A stretch of DNA of 64,000 nucleotides, from contig NC_060214.1 in assembly GCF_021130785.1 (NCBI RefSeq), positions 186,001-250,000 of the forward strand, given 5' to 3'. The position numbers and the translations under genes are program-made. Below are positions 23,001 through 34,984 of the stretch, piece by piece; position 1 is the first letter of the stretch; every line of letters starts with the position of its first letter. The notes under the pieces were generated by a model. The model was not told the DNA's origin and searched no databases. It saw nothing but the letters and a program-made list of their open reading frames with translations. Source of the DNA: Homalodisca vitripennis. Taxonomy: Eukaryota > Arthropoda > Insecta > Hemiptera > Cicadellidae.

Positions 23001-24332
23001 TTATTAGCACTTTATCATAGAGACTCAACTACAATGTCCCTTAATCGATATGTTTACATTACTCACCTAAACTGTTTCTGCTATATGGATGTACAATTCT
23101 CATTTATAAATATACATTCTTGCACATACGTACATAGTATGAAACTTTAACGTTTTGTATATGTATATAAACATATTGCAACACATATACACATTATTAC
23201 CTTATTAAATACTCGCCTATCCCCATGAAAATAATCATATTTTCTATATTAAAGTCTAACTAAGATGGTGGACTCAATATTTCTACAAAAATTCATATAT
23301 TATTAATAAAAAGTAAAAAATAATGATAAAATGTTTAAATAAAGTCAATGCTTATTATTATTAGTACCTTTCATGTAATCCGTAATCTATGTTTCCTACT
23401 GCCAAAATTTTAAGTTTCATTCTAGGCACGTACTAGGAAAAGTATACATTTATATGTGTTAACGTATATCCATATATCATTATGGACATGCAAATCGAAT
23501 AAGGCGCATTGTCGTTAGGTCTAAATGTTAAATAAACGCAAATACAACACTTTTTTATGTTTCTGTTATTAAAAATTATTAACTCCACAATATTCACTTA
23601 AGTTTCACAGATTAAATACCGTTTCCTAAGTAGCCTCGTTTCTAATACATAGTTTCTGAAGTTTAGATCGATTTATAAGGCCTCAGATTTGAGCCTTAAC
23701 TCCAAAAAACGTCGATAGATAATAGTGAGTAGGTCGTTTTATAATACCAGATTTGCTATCCCTTTGAAACTGGAATATAAGGCTTTTTAAACATAGTAAA
23801 GTTTAATAAATTAAAAATATTATACTTTATTATTTGAGACACAAGTACCTCAACATTCACTACAATGCGTTTAGTCCATACTGTATTAGATATTGACACT
23901 ACTAAATTAGAGATTTTGCTGGATACCCACATGCAAGATTTCAACTCGTCTCACATCAATGTGGTTTTAAATAGAATCGTTTACAAAACGCAAACATAAA
24001 TGAATGCATTCGCTTTGTTTCTATAAAATAAATAGCCATGTAATGATAAAAATGTCAATCCCTAGTTGGAAGTTTATATAAACGGACAAACCCATATCCA
24101 GATCCACACAGAGCTCGTGGAAGCGGTTAACAGAGTACAGCTGCAGCGGGGAGATATCAAGATTAGTTCTTAACTTTTTTATTTTGGAATTATTTTTATC
24201 GAGAACCATTTTGTGTATAGAAGCCAAAACCTTTGGTATTTATTTATACCGCACTTTTTATGTATAATATTTCATTGTTAAAACAACTTAATATAATATA
24301 TTTTAAATTATTATTCCAAATTATTTTTCTAG
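20066..24332. other. AT-rich non-coding part of unit B
   Basis: Diverged copy of unit A 6851-10754. Frames at 20814-21041 and 22956-23150 are not conserved as reading frames in unit A and I do not call them genes. Confidence 0.6.
20682..20741 (+). CDS. 19-residue micro-ORF after an acceptor-like tract (unit B)
   Basis: Copy of the frame at 7440-7499, MDEDEFPIINLLYDTDFKL then TAG, again preceded by tttgtttcag. It differs from unit A by the codon change P to N. The function is not recognised, and it may be chance or a decayed exon. Confidence 0.15.
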   Translation: MDEDEFPIINLLYDTDFKL

Positions 24333-25137
24333 TAAATATTTCTTTAATAAATAAAACCATTATTTTAAATGGAAATATATAATTTTTATGTAACATTTCA
24401 CACAATATGATGCAGTATTTTAAGAATGTTTGAGCTATAATTTACAAAAATTATTTTTATTAAAAAAATATTTTATTCTAAAGGAATATTAAATAAGATT
24501 TTTGGTAAGTTTAAATATAGTCGTTTTAAACTTATTGTGATTCTCTATAAATAAAGCTGAAACTGAAAAATAAATAAATTTTTTCTAATCTGATATATAA
24601 ATAGAATTTAAATAACTTAAAATTCAGTTCCACAGTTAAAATAAACGGTATTGTTTAAATTTATTTTAGCAAATCAAGTATATTAATTGTAAAAATATTC
24701 TTCTGTTAAAATCAATGTTTATCACCGTAAATGTTTAAAAGATATTTATAATCTAGCATATAACACAAATTACTCCTCTGAAACAATTTTAATTAGGCTG
24801 TGTTTACCTCAAACACAATTTGAGGAACTTACTTTGTTACTACTTTTATGACCAACAAACATTTATTTGGTAAAATTTTTAACCAAAATGTTTATGCATA
24901 TAACATGATACATATGCATTATACACAACGTATACATTAAGAGTTCCATAATACATGTGCTTAGGCATAAGGAAATAAATGAATTATCATCCATATATTA
25001 GTTTCTACATTAGTATGTAATTACTAGAATGTTATATTATACTACATTAAGTAAAATAATGTTTTCAATATAACACCACCGTTTGCCTTTACCAATGAAT
25101 TTTCCAACAATTGAACTTTGGTGATACTTCTTAGGTA
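24333..25137. other. AT-rich non-coding stretch
   Basis: Very AT-rich with A and T runs; no gene or array seen. Confidence 0.6.
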
Positions 25138-25442
25138 TACAGGGTGACTATAAATCTGGAAACGATCTCCCAGCCTTAAGTGTGTACGACTTGATTGTAT
25201 AATTATATACTTTTTTGGATATTATACTTACAAAATCCATATTTTATGTGACTATTTTGGTTCACATCACATCTTTCAGGGGGACGTCTTTCAGAGGAAA
25301 TTTTAAAAACCCTTAAATGTAAACATAGGTGGAGTTTTACATCTAATTAACTTTTTTAGTAGCATAAATCACCACAAATCGGTTCTAATAAAGGTCACCG
25401 TAGTGTTAGTTTGTTTTCAAATCTTTTCGTCACTATTTTACT
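25138..25442. repeat. Possible end of a DNA-transposon-like repeat, cut by LINE element 2
   Basis: It begins with tacagggtgactataaatc; acagggtg-type termini are common at ends of short insect repeats and DNA elements. No matching inverted terminus is present within this stretch. The stretch stops where the microsatellite tail of LINE element 2 starts (about 25443). The missing end could lie beyond the LINE's 5' end, but I do not see it there. Confidence 0.3.
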
Positions 25443-25557
25443 CTCAAATGAATGAATGAATGAATGAATGAATATGAATATTGAATGAATGAATATTAAT
25501 TTATTTCCTCTCTCATAGTTACAAAGATCTCAACATACATGCAAAAAACAGGAAATG

Positions 25558-25590
25558 ATCTCCACATGGGCATAGCCTGTGTGTGGAGAT
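25558..25590 (-). promoter_or_regulatory. 3'-UTR hairpin of LINE element 2 (covarying stem)
   Basis: On the element's strand ATCTCCAC pairs with GTGGAGAT around a 17-nt loop containing cacaggct and tgcccat, the loop motif also present in element 1 (18841-18875). Five of eight stem positions on the 5' side differ from element 1, and every one is compensated on the other side. Confidence 0.65.
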
Positions 25591-25920
25591 TGAGACGCGA
25601 TCAGCAGCATGAATATGTACTCATCAACATAAAAAGTAATGTAAATCTTCGTATGGAAAAACAACGTAATGACAACATGAAATGCATCTTTTGTATGCTC
25701 GTAATATAAGAAAAAACAAATACTTCATAGCTACAACAAAGCAAGTGTTTGACAATAAGATTACAACCAGATAACAACCGCAGAAATGATAATATGATAA
25801 TGGATGATTCATAAATGATAACAAGAATATAAACTGAATTTATCCAAAATACGAGATATCGGTTAATTAGGAGGCTTGGAACCTCTCACACACTTAACAC
25901 TCACGCCACACATAACCATC

Positions 25921-25924
<4 letters not shown>

Positions 25925-26012
<88 letters not shown>

Positions 26013-26024
26013 TCTCTCTCTCTC
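25925..26024. repeat. (CT)n microsatellite
   Basis: Pure CT from 25925 to 26006 (about 41 repeats), one A at 26007, then more CT to about 26024. It lies within the 3' UTR of LINE element 2. The Ser/Leu frame over it is an artefact. Confidence 0.98.
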
Positions 26025-26192
26025 CCTCCCCCCTCTCTATCCCCCCCTGCTCCCCTTTACTTTTATCTCCCCCTTCCTGTCCCTATATTTACCACGATCA
26101 AAAGACACTCTATCAACACTCAATCCTACACAGTTATAACACCAACCCACTGTCAATGCTAGCGATGAATGAACATAGGTTCAACAATTATG

Positions 26193-29110
26193 CTAATGTG
26201 CATACAAAGAAGTTATAAAATATTCTAACTCAACTTTATCTATGTTTAGTAGCCATGAGGTTACTTTCTTTTTATAAGTGACGGATTTGTAAACACTTGG
26301 TAACTTAAGACAATCTGGTAATTTAGGAAAAATTATATTTGCAATGTAGTGTGAATTTGTGCAATTGATGGACTTCTCTAATTTTGGGGCAATAATCCCA
26401 GAGGACACTGCCAATCTGGTCGAGTAGCTATGGCTTACTTGATTAAAAAATATTACTGTGGTTTTTGAACATGTACATTATAATATTTCTAATATATAAA
26501 TGTCTAATGTTAAAAACCTTAAATTCATCAAATAACAAATCTGAAGGATAAAGACGATTTTTTTTCAAGGCAGCTTTAATAATTGCTTTTGGACGATTTC
26601 TAATGGTAACAGCGAGCTCTTAAATGTCCCACCCCAAGCAATAATTCCGTACTGCAGAGTAGACTGTACGAATGCGTAATAAACCATTTTTAGTAAATCA
26701 AATGTTAATATATTACAAAGTTTTTTAAAAATAAAAATGTGTTTCCTCAACTTACTTCTTATATATTGGATGTGAGCTGTCCATTTCAACCGATTATCAA
26801 AAAATACTCCTAAATACTTGTACTCAGATACACGCTCTACACATTCACATGACATACAGCCAGCCACTCCGCCACAAGTGTGAAGCCTCAGGTGTAAATT
26901 GTCCGGATCATGACCCGTCCGAAGTGCCACTGCCATGCACTTTGTTTTTTTGACGTTGATAGTGAGTCCATTTTGGTCAAACCAGCGCTTTACAGTGTTT
27001 AGACCACGCTCAGCCGCCCCATACACCTCTGGCCAGCTGGACCCCTCGAAACACAGAGCTGTGTCATCCGCGTATAAAAATATTTTACCATTTGCCATAT
27101 TTATTTTACCTAAATTGTTCATATATATCAAGAATAATATAGGACCTAAAGTACTTCCTTGAATTACACCGTACTGTATGATCTTCCTCGAACTCAGCTC
27201 CCCCTGAATTGTGACCACCTGACTTCTGTCTCGGAAGTAGTCTTTAAACCAGTTCAAGGTTGTATCGTGAGCCCCAAAGAAATTTAGTTTCTTAATTAAT
27301 AAGTTCTGATTAATTGTGTCAAACGCTTTAGCCAAATCAATAAATACCAATAGAGCCTTCCTGTTTTTGCCCACAGCATCATGTAACTCTTTAGTCAACA
27401 AATATAAAGCATCATTCAAATTCCTATCGCTCCTAAATCCAAATTGGTTTTGATAAATTATATTGTTGATTTTTAAATAATTCACAAGTTGGTTCTTAAC
27501 ACATTTCTCTAAGATTTTTGCTAGTACACTAGATAAAGTAATAGGTCTATAGCTTACACACTCGTGTTTCGGACCCCCCTTAAAAATTGGAATAACTTTA
27601 CCCACTTTGAAAACATTCGGATAAATCCCTTTTAAAATACTACAGTTAAAAATATGTAACAGTGGTTTTATTAGTTCGGTAATATTTTCTTTGACGATCC
27701 TAGCGGGAATCCCGTCAATCCCCGGAGCGGAGCCCCCCCTGAGTTCGGTGACACTCCGAAAAATATCATCCTGAGTGAGGGGAACCAGCCTGAGGGCCGA
27801 ATCAACTGCGAAGTCACCATCATCAATAACAAGCTCAGTCACTGGAGGGACAGCACTGGCTAGCCCTGCCCCAACACCGACATAATAATCATTGAAAGTG
27901 TCCGCAACCTTAATCATGTCACTTTTATCAGGCTCCCTATTCCCTTCCAAAAATGGGTCAATTTTGAAAGCTTCTTTTCGTTTAGTATTACCGGTAATCT
28001 CGCTAATACTTTTCCATAGGAATTTCGCGTTATTCTTGTTCACGTTAATATTATTACGAAAATAGTCTTCTTTCGCCGTTTTAATAAGATTACTAAGTAC
28101 ATTCCGGTAGGATTTAAACTGAGCAATAAGAATAGGATTGAAAGGTTGTTTTTTTAATTGTTTGCTAATCTTATCTCTGTGTCTGATCGACTTAACCAAT
28201 CCTCTAGTCATCCACGGTTTTATTTTCATTTCTTTCGCGGGAATGTGTTTATCTTCTGTAGAGTTTTTCAATATTGTCTGTATCTGATGAACAAATAGCT
28301 CGCTAGAAGTGTTGACGTCGTCTGTTTCAACTACAGACTCCCAATTAGTTACGGAAATGAGATGTGCTACTTTTTTGAAATCTATAAAAATGTTGTGATA
28401 TGTTTTACTAAGTTTAGAATTGGTAATATTGTTATTAATTGCAGCAACTGTAAAATAATGATCCGTCATTTCTGCTTTAATTACACCGCATCTTACATCT
28501 TTCGTGGTACGTGAGTCGACAAAAATATGATCAATGCAGCTACTTGTATTTGTGGTGACACGAGTGGGTAAGTTAATACCACAGACATAGCCCGCGCCGT
28601 AGAGCACATCCAGGTAACGTTGCGACGTTGGGTTATGTGTATCCGGCAGAATACAGCAGTTCACGTCACCTATCAGCCAGTGTGTCCTGTCCCGCGGCCT
28701 GCTATCACAATACGACTCCAGATTATCAATAAAACAGTTCAAGGTCAAGATCAGGTGATGGGCTGCGGTACACAGCCAGGATACTGTGCCGGCCACTACC
28801 AGTTACTACGTCTATTTTAATGCTAGTTGCCCCGTGTAAACTTACTTCCTCACTACTCACATTCAGATTTTCCCTTACATACACAATCACTCCATCATTC
28901 TGATTCCTACGCTTTTTGTTAACTAAAATATCGTACCCATGCATTCACTCAAAACACGCTACTTTCATCCATCCAAGTCTCCGTTAGAACTATAATATCG
29001 AATTTTCTGGTTATAACTACTTAATATTAACATGAGCTCATCAATATGCTTGTTGTAACTACGAATATTACAATGAAATATTGTCATTAAGTTATCAGAG
29101 GCACTGTAAA
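26193..29110 (-). pseudogene. LINE element 2 ORF2: endonuclease and reverse transcriptase, nearly complete
   Basis: The main open frame is 28796-26565 (743 residues). Upstream frames add the endonuclease start: IFHCNIRSYNKHIDELM near 29080, an ETWMDE motif near 28980, and RRNQNDGVIVYV in 28944-28726. Within the 743-residue frame: endonuclease motifs GDVN (43-46), SCIDHIFV (86-93) and TDHY (111-114); RT motifs GGSAPGIDGIP (354-364), SYRPITL (415-421), GFRSDRN (453-459), FIDLAKAFDT (485-494), QGSTLGP (546-552) and catalytic YADD (575-578, bases 27063-27074). The C-terminal tail continues after a frameshift at about 26570 and ends in the frame 26414-26193. About four shifts break an otherwise full-length protein. 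It nicks target DNA and copies element RNA at the nick in active relatives. Confidence 0.93.
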
Positions 29111-30517
29111 CATCATCATTCTTAAAAAACAAAAGGAATTTATTCCCTCAAATAATTCGGTATTAATCGCAAAAAAGCCAATTTCTTCGATAAGATTTGG
29201 ATTCATTAAAAAAGTATATACCCATGGCCGACCCACGCAAAAAAAAAAACACATACAATGCTTAGAGTAATACTTAATACTAAAAGTCCGTTCACTTATA
29301 TATAGATGTTAAACGTGATAGTACAGTACAACCATATGGAAAACTGGATTTAATAATACACTAAGTATGTGCCTTATATTCATTTAACTTATTTTATAAT
29401 TTAGGTTTCTGAAAATGTAAAAATTACATATACATTATTGTTATTTCACTGAAGCTTTAAAATTGTATTTACAATGAAATGTATTTGTGTCAAAAATTGT
29501 GGTCAATTAAAACAAATACTATTAGCAATAAGTACCGGTTTTGATTAATTAAAAAATAAACTATTAACTTATCATTGGAGTAAATTGATTAGACTATGGA
29601 TAAATGTACAAGATAATCAAGACAAAAAAACGTGATACCTAGAACCATAAAGCACTTTTAAGAGTAATGAAATGAAACAGATGTATCCTGTACTTAAACT
29701 AAAACCACATACAGAACAATGCACAGATAGTACATAAACAATTTATAATTGAAACCAAAAACTTTTCAATATATTTATTGTACAAAATAACTAAAAAAGA
29801 GAATTATTTTGAACTATTGGCTATCTTTAAAAGCACAATTGTTATAGCCAATAGTAACTAATACATATATAAGTAAAGAATAGTATTAACATGTAATGAA
29901 AACTTAAAATAAAATTGTTTAAGTTAAAATAGTTATACTGCAATGACACATTAAAAAAAAAAATCTTTCGTGGGCATAAACGAAACCCTTACATACCACA
30001 CTATCATTTAATAATACGTATGATATCAGCGTATTACTTAGTGAATAATAAACATCCTATTATATCTTGTACAGTAGTAAAATCTAAATTTGGTCCATAC
30101 ACATTTATGATTACATGTTTATGTAATTATATTTTAGAAAAATATATTGGCAAACATTATGTTATTCTTCTGTTAGATCAATACACAACTCTTTATTATC
30201 TCTAGCAAAAAATTGAATACTAAAACAACAAGGTGTCGATACCAACAACATATGCAACTACAGAAAAAACCCGCCAATTTGGATTTATGAAATTTGATAT
30301 AAAAATTGAATAATATGGTGAATACTTACATGGTTAACTACATTTAATAGACATAGACATAGCAACTAAACAGACTAATTTTACAGTTAATAAAAAAAAC
30401 AATATTGTTCTTTAAAACGTAATTGTATGACGGAAAAAACTGTATGGTCGATTATATTGGCCAGATACAATACTAAGTTGTAGGTGACATACTTGGTAGG
30501 ATGAACAGCAGTCTCCC
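29111..30517 (-). other. Spacer between ORF1 and ORF2 of LINE element 2
   Basis: About 1.4 kb, very AT-rich, no coding signal. It matches the length of the spacer in element 1 (14183-15640), although the sequences do not obviously align by eye. The frame at 30020-30205 (+) is not convincing. Confidence 0.6.
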
Positions 30518-30830
30518 CTAATTCTCACTGCGAGTGCAGTCTATGTCCTGACTGACGTCTCCCATTATCCTGTCCACGTCCCGAGGGCACCACACTCTAG
30601 TAGCAGCGGCATTTTCAGACTTCCGCACAGTGATCCTGCCATCCCTGGACCACGCAGCGAGCAGCCTCCCATCCTTGACCGCTGACTTGACGTATCCGAG
30701 GAGCTTGCGGTTGTTTGGCGTCAAGTGTTCATTTATATAGACAGGTGCGGGGCTTAGTGACGAAGCCAGGTCCGTGGTCTGCAACCTCCTCTTCTTAGCA
30801 GCAAAAAAGCCATTGGTTCCTCATCGAGCG
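30518..30830 (-). pseudogene. LINE element 2 ORF1, C-terminal domain only
   Basis: The 88-residue frame has TTDLASSL, VYINEHLTPNNRKLL, LLAAWSRDGRI, a basic KKRRRLQ just before it, and a terminal PRDVDRIM. It is homologous to the end of ORF1 in element 1 (13886-14182), where VYINEHLT is also found. The PHD finger and coiled region are absent because the element is 5'-truncated. GC content is clearly higher than the neighbouring spacer, as expected for coding sequence. Confidence 0.8.
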
Positions 30831-30900
30831 AGACAAGAACTGCACTATAATATTTGGTGAGAAGCGGCGATCTTTCGGCGGTGACAGGCCGTTTATACAT

Positions 30901-32030
30901 ATAAATAGTTGTGTTATACATATGAATAGCGTTTTAAATCGTTTCTTTCTCTATTTACGTCGTAAAGTAGGACATTTAAAACAAACTAGGCGAAGGCTAT
31001 TTAACTCATTTTTAAAATGTGCTTCTTTTATATAACTATAAATTATTTATAAGAAATTATATATTTTTATAAACATTTTATTATTAAGCATAGCGAAGTT
31101 TTTGACTACGGGGACGGGATAGTTGTGCATTTCTCTTAATCTTAACGTCTGTCCTCGTGATATCTTTAAAACGTTGACTGGACATTTTCAATAGTTTAAT
31201 TTCTGTGTTGGGAACACTGAGTTCAATGATGCATGTCACTCTATGAAATTTTTTCAAGCATTAGCAAATATTTTTACATTAGCCTCATGCGTAATGATCC
31301 ATCCACAGAATATCTTGAGAAAATTGGGCTATATGCCTTTGTATAAAGGAATTGTGCATGCAGCATGCAAACGCAGCAGCGTACCCTTTACACGAACGGG
31401 GTGAATCTACAATGCAACAGAAGCTAACATTTATTTAGCCTGTTATTACAGTATTACAGTATTTCAAATATTTCGATCGATGTTGCTTTCTTGTATAAAT
31501 AAATATAAATTAACACCTCTACGAATTAAATAGCGAAAATTTCAAAGAGGATTTTTTATAAATCTATATTTTATTATGTTACGTTGGATTACACTTAGAT
31601 TCTGTGTCCGGGGGCTTGTGTTTATTTAGGGCATACTCGACACAACAGAAACCGCGCGTAACGTTTGTGCAGTAATCAACCAAGTGGTTTGCGACAATTT
31701 AACTTACAGCCGTTGTGTTGACTTAGGACAAACTCAACAGAACTATAAAGTGTGACATTTATTACTGTTCCAGCGGTCTGTGACAGTTTAATTTAAAGCT
31801 ATTGTGTTGACTAATGACCTAATCAACACACTTAAACACGTGAATATTACATTAAAATTGATTGTGATTAAAAAGAAAATGCATTTATTTTACACATTTT
31901 TATATAAACGTATAAGTCTTTTATTAACAAAGCGTATTAAACCAGTATTAAATTCCAATACTACCCTAATATTATCCTTAGTGAGCTATTATCACATAAC
32001 TGCTCATATTAAATATATCAACAATAAATC
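30901..32030. other. Non-coding stretch
   Basis: AT-rich. The frame at 31804-32100 has no recognisable motif. Near 31600-31800 two segments with acttacagccgttgtgttga and aatttaaagctattgtgttg form an imperfect ~120-bp tandem pair. Confidence 0.55.
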
Positions 32031-34134
32031 TTTATACAGTGGTTTATTCAAATTTACCCTGGCCTTGGTTTTTAATTCAAAGTTTCATAAATATGCTTAA
32101 TTTGAAAACTACATTTAACATGTATAATGGTCCTATTGATGATATTACTAATTACAGATCAATATCAATTCGGGCAGCTATCTCCATAGTTTTCGAAGAC
32201 CTCTATCTTGGCCGCTTGAAGCTCGAACTGTCTGGCATAATCTGCTCTCTTCAGCGTGATTTCATTAGCGGAAGACCTACCTTATCAAACTTAACACTTT
32301 TTCAATCAAATATTCTAGAAGCTTCTGTCTCTATTCCTCAGTTGGATGCAGCATATCTAAACTTCTCTAAAGCATTTGATACTGCAGCTTGCGGCTATAT
32401 GTCAAATTTGCGTCACACACTTTGAATTTATTTCTTCCAGGGATCATTGCTTAAACCATATCTTTGCTTACTTTTCATAATTGAAATTCCTGATTTACTT
32501 CAGGGGAATTCACTTCTTTTTGCTGACGATCTGAAGGTTTTCTCTATTATATCTACAGAAAAAGATTGCCTACAGATCCAAGAGAATCTATATAATCTTG
32601 ATCGCTGGTGTTAGGCTAATATAATGAACCTCAATACTAAGAATTGCCAAGTGATAACCTTTCAACGTTATCATTGTCCTATACTTTTTTAATATACCCG
32701 ACATGGTGACCCCATAGCTCGTGTTGTGGAGGTAGAGGCGTTGTAATGTTGACGCTCTCAATAAGCCCTGAATATCATGTATTGAAGACCTGCGGTAGTG
32801 CAAACAGGATGCTTAAATATTTTATTCGTTTCTCAGAACGCAGCAAAACAGCTGCTTAAAAATCTTTGACAATGTTTTAGTGCACCAATTACTTTAATAT
32901 ATACCTCGCCAGTGTGGAATCCTCATCATAATTTCCTCATTGAGGAACTGGAGAATATTCAAAGAAGATTTGTCCTTGTGGTAGGAGTTATGTAGGGTTT
33001 TCTCTACCAGCTAGTTCACATTGAATACCTGTATCGAGATCTGGGGCTCAACCTTCTTGTGAACTATCGTTTTTTGCTGATGTTTTCCTACGACAAAAGA
33101 TCCTCTATGGTTAACTGTCCTGACTTATTGCATTTGGTCCGATTCAGGACTCTCCGCACTAACTATACAGCGAACACTACGATGAGCGACTTCAAAGATC
33201 TGGAAACAGTGTTTGACATTTTCCAAGACGGTATAACGATGCTCGAGACAAAACTCGCGGGACATTCAAGTTGAGAAAAAAGTACTTCGTGGATTTTGTA
33301 TATTTATAATCTATCGCATATAATCTGTTATTTTTTATTGTGCTCTTTTGTGTTTATCATTATTTATTCGTATTATAATTTGTATTGATTTACCCTCTTC
33401 TTACATTACCATTTTATTCATATCAATTATTCACTGTTACAAATTCATCTTCATTATTAACTAATGGTCAGGATTCTTATGCGTGTCAAAACCCCATTGT
33501 AGTCTATTTTATATATTTATCTACTTTAATAATTGATTTATTCAATCTGTAAAAATAGTGACTTGTAATTTAAAATTAAATAAAACTAGTTTTATTATTT
33601 TGATACGTAAAGAAAATTTGATACAGGAGAGCTATCTTTTAAAAACTGTTTTAGAATTTACCTACAATTTCAAAACGTATGCTCATTCAAATAAAACAGT
33701 GTTTATGACATTTTGTGAACTTTTATTAGTGATCTTGATTTAATATCAATCTGGACTTCAAACTTAATTGGTTTATATAAAAATATATTGTTTTATTCTG
33801 TGTATAGTTATTCTCCCTGTTACGTACTGTTACTAGCTTTTCCTCTGTTACGCTGTTACAAATAGTTAATTCTATGTTACTTTGTTAGGTACTTAACTTA
33901 TGTCTTTTTTTAGTGTAAGCGTAAATAATCTATTTTTGTTGCAACTGGTTTGCTTTATTATGGTGGGTATAACTTGTTAATATTATAATTTGTATTTATA
34001 GTTTAGTAGCCTATATTATTGCAGTATTTCTGGTCAGCTGTTTCTATGTCATGTATTGTCAGCTATGCCATCTTATTTTGCCAAATATGTTGTATAATTA
34101 TAATGATTTATCGTTGGAAATAAATAAATAAATA
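32031..34134 (+). pseudogene. Third LINE fragment: decayed Jockey-like reverse transcriptase and 3' UTR
   Basis: The frame 32039-32425 has DDITNYRSISI, FISGRPTLSNLTLF and AAYLNFSKAFDT, the RT motifs around the first catalytic aspartate. At about 32515 FADDLKVFS is the second catalytic box. A stop at 32614 and several shifts follow; SPVWNPH near 32910, then IEELENIQRRFV and the frame 33059-33274 give the C-terminal region. The element is 5'-truncated within the RT. A ~850-bp AT-rich 3' UTR ends in ggaaataaataaataaatat at about 34134. It is distinct from elements 1 and 2 and has no endonuclease or ORF1. Confidence 0.82.
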
Positions 34135-34984
34135 TACCATAAACCGTATAGGAGTATTCTGTGAGAACTTTGTCTCACAAATGTAACGAAATTATGTTTT
34201 CTGTATATTTACAAAGAAGCATGACCTCAATACACATTAGACATACACATTAGACTCAATATAAATACGACTATGTCACTCTCTCTGGTTAGTTAAACCA
34301 GCGCACAGTAACCCCTTTGTATCATTACTGCGATAAAGCCTCTCTTGGTGGTGATCGAGTCAGAGCATGTTCGTAGAATTTTAGAATCATACCACCATTT
34401 TAAAATACTGTCTAAAATTTAAGTTATTAAAGTTCCTATTTATGAATTCAAAAAATCATGTATGGGAACTTTAAAATTAAAATTATAATAAAATATCTTA
34501 ACATATTTACTACAATAAGAAGAAGTCATATTCTATACTCCTATATGTATTGACCATCTCAATATTAAAATTAATTGCCTTAATTTTTACTCACTCGTTA
34601 AAATATCAATTTATAATTTCATTCTCGTACCAGTTTTACATACACTTTTTGATGGTGTTTATTTGTAAAACATTTTTAATCTCGGCAAATATAGTATCCA
34701 AATCGTTAATAAGGGAAGTCTACTAAATATCACACAAAGTATAACATTACCTGTATTAAAAAAATTCTTACTTAGTAACGTAAATATTGATATTTTATTT
34801 TTTATAATTTTTTATGTATTTAGTTTTAACGTGTATTTATAACAAAATATAAATGTCACAGTAGTAAGTTATTGGATTCCTTCCAGTGAAACGTGGATAG
34901 TTTCAACATTTTTATTTCGAGGTTTTGGATATAATGATCTTTTATCCCGATCTCGGTATATTCTCGTTCATCAAGGTAGGGGTA
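34135..34984. other. AT-rich non-coding stretch
   Basis: No gene, RNA gene or array seen. Confidence 0.6.

Larger units (their letters stand above)
10910..24332. repeat. Segmental duplication, unit B (carries a LINE insertion)
   Basis: About 7.4 kb of sequence homologous to unit A, interrupted by the ~6.0 kb LINE at 13002-19008. Other differences from unit A are a ~190-bp extra segment near 23250-23450, a diverged stretch near 23660-23980, loss of a short segment equivalent to about 9145-9200, and different satellite copy numbers. Confidence 0.92.
25443..30900 (-). mobile_element. LINE of the same group as element 1, minus strand, 5'-truncated (element 2)
   Basis: Read on the minus strand: the C-terminal part of ORF1 (30830-30518), a ~1.4 kb spacer, a nearly complete ORF2 (29110-26193), a ~750-bp 3' UTR with a (CT)n expansion, the covarying hairpin, and a tail of ttcattcattcatt (complement of 25447-25500). 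The ORF1 N-terminus with the PHD finger is missing, so the copy is 5'-truncated somewhere between about 30830 and 30900. It is much less decayed than element 1. Confidence 0.85.

Noticed and set aside
25876..26139. Ser/Leu-repeat ORF
   Set aside because: It is a translation of the (CT)n microsatellite.
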